Shown: one piece after another, positions 46,795 to 58,744 of the stretch
How positions within the stretch are numbered: position 1 is the stretch's first letter
Layout: every line of letters begins with the position of its first letter
Source: Akebia trifoliata
Lineage: Eukaryota; Streptophyta; Magnoliopsida; Ranunculales; Lardizabalaceae
Assembly (NCBI GenBank): GCA_017979445.1
Contig: CM030713.1
Location: forward strand, 27,139,163-27,203,162
Length of the DNA stretch: 64,000 nucleotides
Reading direction: 5' to 3'
Translations under genes and position numbers: made by a program
Notes under the pieces: generated by a model
What the model was told of the DNA's origin: nothing
The model's database searches: none
Seen by the model: the letters and a program-made list of their open reading frames with translations, nothing else

Positions 46795-48800
46795 ATATGC
46801 CTATGGGATTAGCTGGGAGGATCTAAAAGGTCTGGATACACAATGTATTAAAAACATTATAAAAAAAATTCAAACATACAACATTAATTACAATACGAAA
46901 ACAAGAATAATGGTGCATAAAATCAAGTATTGCGATTGTGTCCATGATGCAAAGCCATAGGTCATTCCGATTTAGGATTTTTGGACCTAGAAACAAATTA
47001 GCCATTCAATTTGATAAGCGACTTGATTCTATAGTTCTAAGACTTTGAGAGATTTGAAAATCAATTGAATCCAATGACTCTAGTTATCTGATCATGTGGC
47101 ATTGGGCTAAGAGATCTCCTACAAATGGCATTGGGCTAAGAGATCTCCTACAAATGATCAGTTCGTTGAATTTTGTGATTTATTTTATTTTATTTTAAAA
47201 TAAACAATCTCTTGTCATCCTATCAGACAATAGTTACCATGCATCATACCCAACTTGCTAAGGAGAGCAGATCCTCTACTCTTGTAGTGTTTTTCAATAG
47301 TTGAGAGAGTACCATGTTTAAATTTGAGATTTTTGATAAGGTCCCATAAAGTCATTTTTGGGACTGTAATTATACAAGGATTATCGACACCTAATTGCTA
47401 TTTGTCCCAAATAAACATAAATTATATTAATTTATCAAATTATTAAAACTAATAGATTTTCTTACTAATTGTAGGCTAAAGGGCAAAATTTATAGGCAAA
47501 TATTTTTGTAATAATTTTTGTTACAATATACAAGCCAAGAGGGAGCATCTAATCAAATCTTGGAGTAAATCGTCGCCACGTCTCCACTCAACGGTATATC
47601 CCTAGTGCTTCGCGGTAATCTCAAGGAATTATGCTTTGATATTTGAGTTGAACATTCTAGATGCTTTGGACATTGTAACTGAAGGCCCTTCTCGAATCAA
47701 CTCAAACAAAAATCCGACTTAATAACCTAATTAGAAAAATTATAAATTGTGGGGTTGTCCCAAAGGATAAGAGTCCCTTTTGGGCTCTCTTCTTATTACA
47801 AATTTTTCTAATTTTTCTTTGAGAGAAAGAGTTCTTGTAGAAGTGAGATTTCATAAGTGTTTTTCTTTCATCTTTGTTCTTTAATTTCTCTTTGTAACTC
47901 TATTGGAAGATCATCAAGTTGGGAATCAAATTGCAATATAGACTTACTTCATCTTCTTCTCTACCATGTTCTCTTCTTTTTACTATTGTTGTAATTTGAT
48001 CCTCATAATGATCGGCTAGACTTTCCATAGATAGGTCGATGATGCCGGAGTGAGTCTATCTTCTTCATTTTGATGATCAGATTATCTGATTATATCGATT
48101 GTCCTTATTTTGATGATCTATTTTTAAAAAAGCCAAATCCATTGTAGAAAAACCTTGATTTTTTTTGCATCCTCTATTTCCATCATCTTCTACTTATTTA
48201 TGATGTTTGAAGGTTGAAGAGGAAGGTAGAATCTTAAGATTGAAGAAGATGGTAAAAGAAATTTATGTAAATAGAATCTCAAGATTGAAAAAGAAAGTAA
48301 AATTTGTATATGATCAAGGGATGAAATTGAAGATTAGAATATATAAATTATCAAGATGTTGAAGACCATGTAAAAGGAAGAAGACATACATAGGGTCAGA
48401 TTGATTTAACTCTATGGTTGGACTTGATTTGATATTTTCTTACATGATGAATTATTGGCACTAATCCAACATTTTTTCTCTTCAAATCAAAGGGAGCGGG
48501 GGGGGGGGTTGATTGTACCACAATGGAAGTAAGAACAAGAAGGTCAACATGTTTCAAATATACAACATGGAATTTGACAATGCATTGTAGTTGAAACCTC
48601 ATGTCCATCCATATGAATAAGTCTATCGGGTCAATGACTAGTCTGGATTTTAAAACATTGGTTAATACTATGACTGTTCAAAACCCAATTTCACCTACTA
48701 ATTAATCACTGATAAAAAAAATAAAAGACTAATGATAAGCTAATGCGTTAATGTTATTCGGTAGATACTCGAGAAGTGAGCAAAAAGATTGATCAAGGCT
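46795..48800 (+). repeat. Repeat R1 copy B, right part
   Basis: Resumes R1 after the LTR with gggattagctgggaggatc, a SINE 3' end, then ataatggtgcataaaatcaa and tggacctagaaacaaattag. The later part from 48125 matches R1 copy A at about 19915 on. Between 47285 and 48125 about 0.85 kb has no counterpart in copy A and may be a further, unrecognised insertion. Confidence 0.65.
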
Positions 48801-50430
48801 TGTATTGAACACAATGTCTTTAAGTCAATTTTATTCCGGCAATTTGGTGCCCATGGATCAATGAACAATTGTCTTCCAAGATACAACGAACACACGTGCA
48901 GAGACAACACTACAATCTACACGTCTAGTGAATCGAATGCTAAGTTTGTACTCTCAAGGAATGCAGACGAGAAATTATAATACAAGCACGTTAAAACAAC
49001 AGAGAAAAGAAAATATATTTTTTTGAATTAAAAAACTAAGATCGAAATAACCTATTTATACAATATTAAAATACATGGTGTCTCTTGAAAAAAGAAGGTT
49101 CGAAGAGACATAATGTCTCTTGAAAAAGGAAAGGTATCTCTTAAGTAGCAAACCAAAAGAAGTATCCTAACTAGACGAACATGCACCTATGAAAATCAAG
49201 AGGTATCTAAACTGGACGGTGATAGGAATTAAGGGGTGGAATTAAGAAGTGTGCCCCTTCAAAAGAAAATTTGAATTTAAGCTCAAGCCCAAGCCTAACA
49301 CGTAAATTAGCATAAGGCATTAAGGATTTTTTGGACCAATGATTTAAATCCTTCTTGAGCCCATGGGCCCTTGTGCGCGTGCGTGAACTTATCCAAGTCT
49401 TTATCTCTTATTCACCTAAATGATATAAGAAGTTTTATATAAGAATTAAACAAATTTCTTATTCCTGTCCAATGTGAGACTAAAGAGTTTTACTAATAAA
49501 CTTAATAGTTCTATAAACCACATACAACAAACTATGGCTAGTAAGGGTTGTTTAGAGCTAATTTCTCATTCACCCAAAAGGAAATTTTGACAATTAAATA
49601 AATGAAATTATTCTATTCAATGAGATGAATAAGTTTTTAAATGATCCCACCTCAAATAAATTGTGGGACCCACTTAAATCGTAGCTTAAAAGACCCACTT
49701 GGTTACAAAAATCTATAGATTTTTTCCAATAATTAAAACGTACGCAGTCAACTTGGTAAGTGCACAAAATCGTAGATCTTTTTCCATGTTTATCCCGAAG
49801 AAAAAGATTTATGATTCTATGCACTTTCTACATCAATCGTGTAAAATCTGTTTTAGTGCGTCAATTTGTCACAACTCAAAATAAAAATAAAAATAAAAAA
49901 TTGATTATTAATGAGTTTCCTTTGGCCTTACTAATTAAGTTAGTAAGGATCCTTGGGCTCACTTCTTGGTATCCAAAAACATGATTCTTTGCTTAAGGGT
50001 TGTAGTAGACGAAATTCTATGAATTTTGAAAAAAAAGATTTAAAAAAAATTTATTTTTCATTGTCAAATTTCATTTTTTAGTTTTGAAGTTATGTGGAAG
50101 TTTAGTAGCTGTCCATTTTCAAAACCTTGGATCTAATTCAAAAGAAATTGTATTTTGATTTTTTTTTTTTCCTTTTGGATCTAAATTTTTCGATGTGACT
50201 TAGAGGATGGTGATATTGGATTTCTTATGTGGTAATTCATTTAAACAAAATGATCCTTAGTAATAAAACTCAATAAAGAACACCTTGATGTGATGACGTG
50301 CATATCCATATAAATATTTTGGTCGTATCTTGAAGAAAATACATCAACGGGCATGCGTGCCACCACGTCAAAAAAATTGGCTGATGCCAACAGGAAGTTA
50401 GCGTTGAAATCAGAACATATTGTGAGATAC
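48800..50430. other. AT-rich block B spacer
   Basis: No convincing gene. 49030-49200 contains two repeats of atgtctcttgaaaaa. V-family MITE remains start at 50283. The short frames have no recognised domains. Confidence 0.45.
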
Positions 50431-50745
50431 TCAATGTCATGATGGGTACAACAATGTCAAACGTCCAATCATGGATTTAGATGACTGTAACTAAGAGTTA
50501 GAGTTGAAAGTTGGCTGATGCCAACAAGAAGTTAGAGTTGGCTTGTGTTGTTGGGAGGACGCTTCCTAATTCTACATTTATTACACAGCAGGAGTGACCT
50601 GAACATAGGACATCATATCGCACGTCCTGACGTAGTAGATATTTTTTATTTCATATCTCGATTAAAAATATGATTCCCACATAATTTCACGTTAGGATGT
50701 GTGATTTGACGTTCAATCTTCAGGTGACTTCAGTGAAATATAACA
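50283..50745. mobile_element. Two V-family MITE copies upstream of DUF761 copy B
   Basis: Copies at about 50283-50400 (gatgacgtgcatatccatat inverted as ggcatgcgtgccaccacgtc) and 50590-50745 (gagtgacctgaac, tgacgtagtagata, ending caggtgacttc). The two lie on either side of a stretch homologous to 25080-25140. Confidence 0.55.
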
Positions 50746-51541
50746 AATCAACTCCAAGAAAGCTTTCACATTACACTTTATAATTTCAACTGTTTTTTTT
50801 TTTTTCTTTTTAAGATTTACTTGACAGACACATCTGTGGCAATTTTATTACAAAAACTCTCCTAATGTATCAAAATTTGTTACTTTGTATAAACCGTACT
50901 TCATGAGTCAAATTAACATGACTAATAAGATTTAAAATTTTACTAAGTATCATTGGGCTTTTATGAATTATCAAATTAGAAATTCAACACCACATTCTTT
51001 TAGATTTCAAGAAAAATATAAGATCCAAAAGAATAAAATTAAAAATTTTTTTTTTTTAAAAATTCATCAAAGATGTTGAAAATGAATGACTACATAACTT
51101 CTAAATTTATATCGAAAATACAATGAAGAAATATAATTTTTCTTTTATTTATTTTCAAAGATCTTAGAATTTTATCATTTACAATTCTCCGGCATTAGAT
51201 CATGTTCTTAGATGTCACAAATTGATGTAATTAGAATCTATTTCAAGATATGTTAAATAATAAATTAACCCATTAATTTGAATTTTCTGACGTGGATCCT
51301 TGTTAGCAGGTATGACTTACTTGATAAAGTAAGTTTTGGTAGGTAAACATACAAGGTATGATTTTTGTAATAAAAAAATGCAAGATTCAGGGCTGCCCGA
51401 GTAAAAAATACAAAAGAAAAAGAAAACTTACTTGGTGCACTTTCTTCGACAAAACGCAGCGAATCAGAGGCCCTTTAAAAGGGGGCTGAAACAAACGTCT
51501 TTTTCTGCATCACACAGACAAACAGAGACACTCCTCCTCTG

Positions 51542-51575
<34 letters not shown>

Positions 51576-51757
51576 TTTGTTTTCCTCTCTTAAATTTCAA
51601 AAACCATGTTTGATTCCATATTGGAGTTGATCTCTCTCGTTTCCTCCGACTCTCTTCTTGTCAACTGTTTCTGCAATTTGATCATACTCGTACTGGTGTT
51701 CATTATCAGATCGAACTCCAATTCAATTCCATCTGATCAACAATCAGATGATGTTTC

Positions 51758-52199
51758 TATTAGATTAAAATCCAAATCTAACATATTGATTCTCAAATAA
51801 ATGCGGAAATAAATCAAGAGAATCAAAACTGAAAATGCCCAAAATTTGTATAAATACCTCCCGCCATTGATTTCACCCTCTTACGCTGAAGATCCGTCGA
51901 TCTCGATTTGGTACTTCCAAAACTCTGATTCACTCCTTAGATGGTGTAAAAATGAAGGAGATTGAGAGAGTGAGTAGTTTTGGGGACCAAACGGTTCCTT
52001 TTATAACCAAACTTGGTCGAGGCTTCCATCAAGCACTCGACCACGTTTTGGTTTGTTGCCACAAACCAGATCTGAAGTGGGTCACGTTTCTTAACTATAA
52101 GAAACGTGTTGAGACGAAGTGGACCACTATAAGGGATCCGAAAAATAGGGTTGTAAATGTGTGCGAAAAATAAGGGACAGTAGAGAATCGGGGATAACA
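51758..52199 (-). repeat. Copia 3' LTR
   Basis: 442 bp. On the minus strand it begins TGTTATCCCC at 52199. Its last two bases read TA instead of CA, as seen from the plus-strand start tattag. By eye it differs from the other LTR only at that base and at a small cluster with a 1-bp indel near 52137-52145. A purine-rich tract (ccaagtgggagaa) directly precedes it on the minus strand, as a polypurine tract should. Confidence 0.95.
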
Positions 52200-52503
52200 T
52201 TCTCCCACTTGGTCCACAATACAAATGTCTCATCTTAAACCCATCGATGATCTGTATTAAGTAATAAATACACGAATCATAGCGATAAGTCCTCTAAAGA
52301 CGAGTATTACCTTCCATGTATTACAATGTATTTATTTCTTAATATTACACTTTATGTGGTAACATTTCTTAATGAATAAACCCTATGTTTATTCTGGTCC
52401 TACACAAATGAAGTTTCTCAAAATAAATTAAGGTGCACATAAATATGAGAAACATTACAATTAGAAGAGTTTCATTAAATAACATTGTTTATACAATGAA
52501 AAA

Positions 52504-55500
52504 CTACATAATGGAACTAAGTCCCATATTCACTACATGATCCTTGAATTTCAATGGTGGCATGCCTTTAGTCAAAGGATCAGCGATCATCAATTCAGTG
52601 CTAACGTGCTCAATGACCACTTTCTTTTCTTTGACACGTTCCCTTACAGCTAAATACTTAATGTCGATATGTTTACTTCGACTTCCACTTTTGTTGTTTT
52701 TAGCCATGAAAACAGCAGCTGAATTGTCGCAATACATTCTTAATGGCCTAGAGATAGAATCCATAATTCTAAGCCCACATATGAAACTCTTAAGCCATAC
52801 ACCATGCGAAGTAGCCTCAAAACAAGAAACGAACTCGGCTTCCATAGTGGAAGTGGCAGTCAAGGTCTGCTTGGCACTTCTCCATGATACAGCTCCACCA
52901 GCCATCATAAAAATGTAACCTGATGTTGATTTACGTGAATCAACACAGCCAGCAAAGTCCGAATCTGAGTAACCAATAACTTCCAGATTGTCCGTCCGTC
53001 TATACATAAGCATGTAATCCTTAGTTCCTTGAAGATACCTCATCACTTTCTTTGCAGCTCTCCAGTGGTCTAAACCTGGATTACTCTGATATCGTCCCAA
53101 CATCCCCACAACAAATGCAATGTCAGGTCTTGTGCAGACCTGAGCATACATTAGGCTTCCGACAGCAGAAGCATATGGAATGTTTTTCATTTGTTCCCTC
53201 TCAAGATCGTTCTTCGGGCATTGGTTCAAATTGAACTTATCACCCTTCACAATGGGAGCAACACTTGGTGAACAATCCTTCATCCGAAATCTCTCTAAAA
53301 CCTTATTGATATAGGTTTCCTGCGACAGACCCAAGATACCTCGAAATCTGTCTCTATGGATCTTAATGCCAATGACATAAGACGCCTCACCCATATCCTT
53401 CATATCAAAGTTTTTAGAGAGGAATTGTTTCACCTCATGCAGCAAACCCTTATCATTGGTTGCTAGCAAAATATCATCCACATATAAAACAAGAAAACAA
53501 ATTTTACTCCCACTGACCTTCTGGTATATACATTGATCCATAATATTTTCTACAAAACCAAATGAAGAAATTACATTATGGAATTTTAAATACCATTGAC
53601 GGGATGCTTGTTTTAAACCGTATATGGATTTCTTAAGCTTGCAAACCAATTGCTCACCATCACTAGAGGGGAATCCTTCAGGTTGTTTCATGTAAACCTC
53701 CTCCTCTAGATCTCCATTAAGAAATGCCGTTTTCACATCCATTTGTTGCAATTCTAAGTCAAAATGGGCTACTAATGCCAAAATAGCACGCAAGGAATCT
53801 TTCTTAGATACAGGAGAAAAAGTCTCCGTATAATCGATTCCTTCCTTCTGAGTGAATCCCTTAGCAACGAGTCTTGCCTTGTATCTCTCAATGTTGCCTA
53901 ATGAGTCTTTCTTTGTCTTAAAGACCCATTTACAACCAATGGCTTTTGCACTATTAGGCAACTCAACAAGGTTCCAAACTCCGTTACTCTTCATAGAATT
54001 CATCTCTTCCTCCATGGCATTGTACCATAATTCTGATTCTTTACAACTCATGGCTTGCGAAAAAGATTCAGGATCATTTTCGGCTCCAATGTTGTAGTCA
54101 GATTCTTGCAGATACACAACATAATCACCAGAAATTGCTGACTTCTTAGTTCTAGCAGATCTTCTTAATGTCGCACCATCATCTTCCTCGGAAGTATGAG
54201 GTTCAACTCGTTGTTCAGAAGTTTCAGGCAACTCTTGAACAACCTGATCTACCGGAATGTTGTCAACAGCTTGTGGAACTTCAATGATTGATTGTTCAAC
54301 ACCAGTTTGTACTTGAGGGGCGTTGTGAACAATAACCAATCTATCACCTGAAGTGGAAGGTTGAGACTCTGAATGATCATTCTCAGAACCAATAGTCCTG
54401 ATTTGATCGCTCCCACTGATCAAGTCATTTTCAAGAAACTTTGCATTTCTTGATTCCACAATCCCAGTACTGTAAGATGGACAAAAAAATCTGTAACCTT
54501 TAGACCTTTCAGCATATCCAATGAAATACCCACTAATGGTCCTTGGGTCCAGTTTCTTTTCTTGTGGATTATAAATTCTTACTTCAGACGGACATCCCCA
54601 AACGCGCATATGTCGCAAACTCGGTTTCCAACCTTTCCATAATTCAAATGGTGTTTTAGAAACAGCCTTGGTTGGAACTCGGTTTAATATATACACTGCC
54701 GTCTTAAGTGCTTCAGCCCACAAGGAATTAGAAAGATTAGAGTTGCTTAGCATACTCCGCACCATGTCCAATAATGTTCGATTTCTTCTTTCTGCTACAC
54801 CATTCTGATCCGGTGAACCAGGCATGGTGTATTGGGCAACAATCCCATGCTCTTGAAGAAACTTTGCAAATGGCCCAGGTGCTTGTCCATTCTCTGTGTA
54901 TCTACCATAATATTCTCCACCTCTATCTGATCTCACGATCTTAATTTGTTTGCCGCATTGTTTCTCTACTTCAGCCTTAAAGATTTTAAAGGCATCTAAT
55001 GCTTCGTTCTTGTTATGAAGCATGTAGAGATACATATATCGTGAAAAATCATCTATGAAGGAGATGAAGTATTTTTGACCATGTGAATCCATGTCTGGAC
55101 TACATATATCAGTATGTATGATTTCTAATATGGCCGAACTCCTATTAGCACCTTTCTTTGACTTGTTGGTCTGCTTTCCCTTTATGCAGTTCACACAAGT
55201 CTCAAAATCAGTAAAATCTAGAGTACTAAGTACCCCATCATTTACTAATCTTTTAATCCTCTCTATAGAGATATGACCTAATCTCCGGTGCCATAATGTA
55301 GAGGAATCCTCATTAACAACACATCTTTTAGTGCCAGTTTGAACATGCATAGCATTATAAGTGGTATTGTTTTGTAAATTAATGCAGTAAAGACCATCAG
55401 ACAAAATACCATTCCCAACACAATCAGATTTATAAAATAAATCAAATGATATTTCTGAAAAGTGAAAGGAATATCCAAAAGGTACAAGTCTTGAAACTGA

Positions 55501-56460
55501 AATCAAGTTTCTAGAAAAACTTGGAACATAAAAGGTCTTTTCTAATTCTAAAACAAAACCACTACTTAAAGTTAAACAGCATGTCCCTACAGCCTCCACA
55601 TGTGAGCCCATCTTGTTTCCGGATAAGATGCTTTGCTCACTTCCCACTGGCTTCCTTAGGTTTTGTAAACCCTGCAAGGAATTCGAAATGTGGATTGTTG
55701 ATCCAGAATCAATCCACCATGTGTTAATATTTACATTAACCATATTAGATTCATAACAAACAAATGAGATTGAATTACCTTTATCCTCAAGCCATTTCTT
55801 AAATTTGGCGCATTCCTTCTTCACGTGTCCCGTCTTTTTACAGAAGAAACACTTGGAATTTTTCTTGATATCAGCTTGGGGAGGTATTTTACCTTTCCCT
55901 TTCTGATTAGCCTGAAATTTGCCCTTTCCTCGCGTAGCCAGCATTGCACTCTCACCCAGTTCCATCATTAGCCTTCCTTCCTCTTGAACACACATGGTCA
56001 TGAGTTCATTAATTGACCATTTGTCTTTATGTGTGTTGTAAGAGATTTTGAAGGGCCCGTATTGATGCGGAAGGGTATTCAAAATGTAGTGCACCAGAAA
56101 GGACTCCGACATTTCAACCTCGAGATTCTTTAATTGAGCCGCAATATCCCTCATATGCATGATGTGCTCACGCACACCTTTGACATTTGTGAGCCTTAGG
56201 GATGAGAACTTCATGATTAGGGTACTTGCGAGAGCCTTTTCTGAAGTGACGAATTGATCATCAATGGCTTTCAGCAAGTCCCGGACATTATCATGCTGAT
56301 CTACAGAACCACGAATACCAGCAGAGATTTTTGTCTTAATGAACATTACGCTGAGGCGATTAGATCGCTCCCATTTTTCATAAAGCGTAATGTCCGCTGT
56401 AGAGCTGGTATCGGAAATTGCAGGTGGTTCGTCTTTCCTAATAGCATAATCAATGTCCAT
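52504..56460 (-). CDS. Copia gag-pol polyprotein
   Basis: 1,318 codons from the first in-frame ATG, without a stop. In order: gag; a zinc knuckle CFFCKKTGHVKKEC near residue 205; aspartic protease WWIDSGST near 250; pre-integrase LWHRRLGH to CVNCIKGKQ near 390-430; integrase core with HTD, FIDDFSRY and the SDRGGEY to NGVAERRNRT segment (about 445-570). Reverse transcriptase follows (KARLVAKGFTQKEGIDYTET, DVKTAFLNGDL, LYVDDILLA, about 850-1090), then RNase H (YSDSDFAGCVDSRKSTSGY, TMEAEFVS, ADPLTKGMP, to the end). All catalytic motifs are present. The conserved gag N-terminus (GDNYKVWKERILLHLGW) lies upstream of this ATG in the same frame, back to about 56564, with no ATG before an upstream stop. 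The true start may therefore come from a spliced leader. Confidence 0.96.
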   Translation of the reverse strand: MDIDYAIRKDEPPAISDTSSTADITLYEKWERSNRLSVMFIKTKISAGIRGSVDQHDNVRDLLKAIDDQFVTSEKALASTLIMKFSSLRLTNVKGVREHIMHMRDIAAQLKNLEVEMSESFLVHYILNTLPHQYGPFKISYNTHKDKWSINELMTMCVQEEGRLMMELGESAMLATRGKGKFQANQKGKGKIPPQADIKKNSKCFFCKKTGHVKKECAKFKKWLEDKGNSISFVCYESNMVNVNINTWWIDSGSTIHISNSLQGLQNLRKPVGSEQSILSGNKMGSHVEAVGTCCLTLSSGFVLELEKTFYVPSFSRNLISVSRLVPFGYSFHFSEISFDLFYKSDCVGNGILSDGLYCINLQNNTTYNAMHVQTGTKRCVVNEDSSTLWHRRLGHISIERIKRLVNDGVLSTLDFTDFETCVNCIKGKQTNKSKKGANRSSAILEIIHTDICSPDMDSHGQKYFISFIDDFSRYMYLYMLHNKNEALDAFKIFKAEVEKQCGKQIKIVRSDRGGEYYGRYTENGQAPGPFAKFLQEHGIVAQYTMPGSPDQNGVAERRNRTLLDMVRSMLSNSNLSNSLWAEALKTAVYILNRVPTKAVSKTPFELWKGWKPSLRHMRVWGCPSEVRIYNPQEKKLDPRTISGYFIGYAERSKGYRFFCPSYSTGIVESRNAKFLENDLISGSDQIRTIGSENDHSESQPSTSGDRLVIVHNAPQVQTGVEQSIIEVPQAVDNIPVDQVVQELPETSEQRVEPHTSEEDDGATLRRSARTKKSAISGDYVVYLQESDYNIGAENDPESFSQAMSCKESELWYNAMEEEMNSMKSNGVWNLVELPNSAKAIGCKWVFKTKKDSLGNIERYKARLVAKGFTQKEGIDYTETFSPVSKKDSLRAILALVAHFDLELQQMDVKTAFLNGDLEEEVYMKQPEGFPSSDGEQLVCKLKKSIYGLKQASRQWYLKFHNVISSFGFVENIMDQCIYQKVSGSKICFLVLYVDDILLATNDKGLLHEVKQFLSKNFDMKDMGEASYVIGIKIHRDRFRGILGLSQETYINKVLERFRMKDCSPSVAPIVKGDKFNLNQCPKNDLEREQMKNIPYASAVGSLMYAQVCTRPDIAFVVGMLGRYQSNPGLDHWRAAKKVMRYLQGTKDYMLMYRRTDNLEVIGYSDSDFAGCVDSRKSTSGYIFMMAGGAVSWRSAKQTLTATSTMEAEFVSCFEATSHGVWLKSFICGLRIMDSISRPLRMYCDNSAAVFMAKNNKSGSRSKHIDIKYLAVRERVKEKKVVIEHVSTELMIADPLTKGMPPLKFKDHVVNMGLSSIM

Positions 56461-56563
56461 CCATCCTAAATGAAGGAGAATTCTCTCTTTCCATACTTTA
56501 TAGTTATCACCCTTTAATTCGGGAATATCACATCGGATATCAGAAAAATTCGCAGTTTGTGAA

Positions 56564-57812
56564 GCTGCATAAATTAAAAATTACATGTTTATGTTAAAAT
56601 TGAGACCTAAATTATTTCATGTTTTACCAATGTAAATCATGCTTAAAAATTTGAGTCTAATGATTAAAAATTACCTGTGGGCTAAATTTTTAATTCAAAA
56701 GATTCAATCATTCTTTATGATAGAATAAATCAAATTATTCACTTAATTCGTAATTATACAAGATATATATTCTATCTTAGATTAAATTTTATGATAAAAC
56801 TACCAAATTATTAATTCATAATTCCTGTGGGTAAGTTATGAATAATTTGATATTTTATCCTAATTAATTATATAAATATAATAAAATTTCCTGTGGGATA
56901 AAATTTATTATATTAAGTATAATTAATTACAATTAATGTCTAAATAAACTTTATGTGATCCTAATTAATTATAGTTTTGTTTAATTAAAGATGCTGTGGC
57001 TATTCTCTAATTAACTAAAATTATATGGATCACTTAGACATTATTCATTTATGCTTAAAAATTATTTTGCATAAAAAAAAAAATAACTGAAAATAACATG
57101 TCATTATTATGCATAATCAATCCTATAATTTTAAGCATAAATTTTCATCCAAAATTTTGCATAATTAATTTAAGCAGAATAATTAATTCATGCAAACACA
57201 TAACACATATAAATCTGAATAAATTGCATACAATTAAACAAACTGAAGATCATATGCAAAAATAAATAAATAAATAAATAAAAGATAGGCACGTTACTAA
57301 ATAAATGCCTAAACAATTATAGAAATTATTTTATTTATTTATTTTATTTATACATTTTATCTTCTTCAATTTTCAGTCTATCCGAAATCTATCCGATTTG
57401 TATCTGATTTAGATCCGATATGGATCCGATTTCTATCTGATATCTATCCGATTTCTATCCGATATCTATCAGATTTGAATCTAATACAATTCATCAGATA
57501 AAACTCCAAAAGATTGTTTAAAAAAATTATATAGAAATTAGAAATCTAATTTCTCAACTGATTTCTATCCGAATTTTATCTGATTTGTATCCGATTTCTA
57601 TCCGATACAACTCAGTAGCCAAAATCGGTCTTCAAATCAACATTTTAATATAGTTTAAAAATACAGAAATTTTAGAAATCCATTATCCTTATGATTTCTA
57701 ACATTAATAAGCATTAAAATAAAAATTTTATCCAAAATCCGAGAATCATGAATTTCGGAATGCAATAAAATAAAAATAAATAAATAAATATCAAGGCAGA
57801 GATTATGGATGC
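56564..57812 (-). other. Copia untranslated leader with repeats
   Basis: About 1.25 kb, AT-rich. On the minus strand it ends tttatgcag at 56565, a good splice acceptor, just before the frame of gag opens. A cccacagg motif occurs three times (about 56674, 56823, 56890), once in a cacaggtaat donor-like context. An array of about 10-14 bp atccgatttct-type repeats lies at 57375-57480 and 57555-57605. Confidence 0.75.
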
Positions 57813-57824
57813 TCTGATACCAAA
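57813..57824 (-). other. Copia primer-binding site
   Basis: On the minus strand, three bases of spacer or less after the 5' LTR, the sequence tggtatcagagc is complementary to the 3' end of plant initiator tRNA-Met. This is the usual primer of Ty1/copia elements. Confidence 0.93.
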
Positions 57825-58267
57825 TGTTAGATTAAAATCCAAATCTAACATATTGATTCTCAAATAAATGCGGAAATAAATCAAGAGAATCAAAACTGAA
57901 AATGCCCAAAATTTGTATAAATACCTCCCGCCATTGATTTCACCCTCTTACGCTGAAGATCCGTCGATCTCGATTTGGTACTTCCAAAACTCTGATTCAC
58001 TCCTTAGATGGTGTAAAAATGAAGGAGATTGAGAGAGTGAGTAGTTTTGGGGACCAAACGGTTCCTTTTATAACCAAACTTGGTCGAGGCTTCCATCAAG
58101 CACTCGACCACGTTTTGGTTTGTTGCCACAAACCAGATCTGAAGTGGGTCACGTTTCTTAACTATAAGAAACGTGTTGAGACGAAGTGGACCACTATAAG
58201 GGATTCAAAAAAATAGGGTTGTAAATGTGTGCGAAAAATAAGGGACAGTAGAGAATCGGGGATAACA
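57825..58267 (-). repeat. Copia 5' LTR
   Basis: 443 bp with intact tips TGTTATCC and TAATCTAACA on the minus strand. The minus-strand ataaaaggaacc at about 58062-58075 is a likely TATA region. The short plus-strand frame across both LTRs (MKEIERVSS...) is not considered coding. Confidence 0.95.
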
Positions 58268-58744
58268 TTCTGTCTCCATGATTAATGATACAACTGTGTC
58301 TGTGACAGATCATATTGGAAGAGATGAAGCTTTGTTGTCATCTAACGACATCAAATCATCAGCATTTGTTGCCTTAGATGTATCGATTACTAATGATAAT
58401 GATAAAGAAGAAGAACCAATTAATGAGTGTGTAGACGAAGACGACGACGATGACGATGATGATGATGATGAACTTAGGAGGAGAGTTGAAGAATTTATCG
58501 AGAAGATCAATAGAGGTTGGAAGGCTGAGAAATTAGGGTTCTCTATATATGTGTGACTCGAACTCTGTTTTGGTGTTCTATTTCTTGGTTCTCTTTGAAG
58601 TTTGAGCTTAACAGGAGCACGGTGACACGGTCTCGCGTCTCGTATCGTCTCGATGTCAATAACGAGTTGACTCGTCCGATTAATCTTGTTTTGTACTCGT
58701 CAAATCCTTTAAATCGGTGTCTGTATTTGTAATCTTATTTTCTC

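Larger units (their letters stand above)
51758..58267 (-). mobile_element. Full-length young Ty1/copia retrotransposon
   Basis: 6.5 kb on the minus strand, with order 5' LTR (57825-58267), primer site, about 1.2-kb leader, gag-pol, polypurine tract and 3' LTR (51758-52199). Flanking host bases share TTCT on both sides (gatgtttct and ttctgtctcc), as expected for a 4-5 bp target duplication with slight erosion of one LTR tip. LTR near-identity and the intact polyprotein frame indicate a recent insertion that may still be competent. Confidence 0.97.
51606..58556 (+). pseudogene. DUF761/DUF4408-type gene copy B, split by copia
   Basis: The 5' part, 51606-51757, encodes MFDSILELISLVSSDSLLVN, the hydrophobic segment and SDQQSDDVS. 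The 3' part, 58268-58556, encodes the rest, including an Asp run of about ten, longer than in copy A, and the DELRRRVEEFIEKINRGWK end. It then has about six extra C-terminal residues. Between them is the complete copia element, in opposite orientation. Apart from the insertion the frame has no stop, so the break is recent. As it stands, translation from the 5' part runs into the LTR and stops at 51800. Confidence 0.9.

Noticed and set aside
51952..52173. Coding frame starting MKEIERVSS in both copia LTRs
   Set aside because: It lies in LTR sequence antisense to the element and its length differs between the two nearly identical LTRs because of a 1-bp indel.
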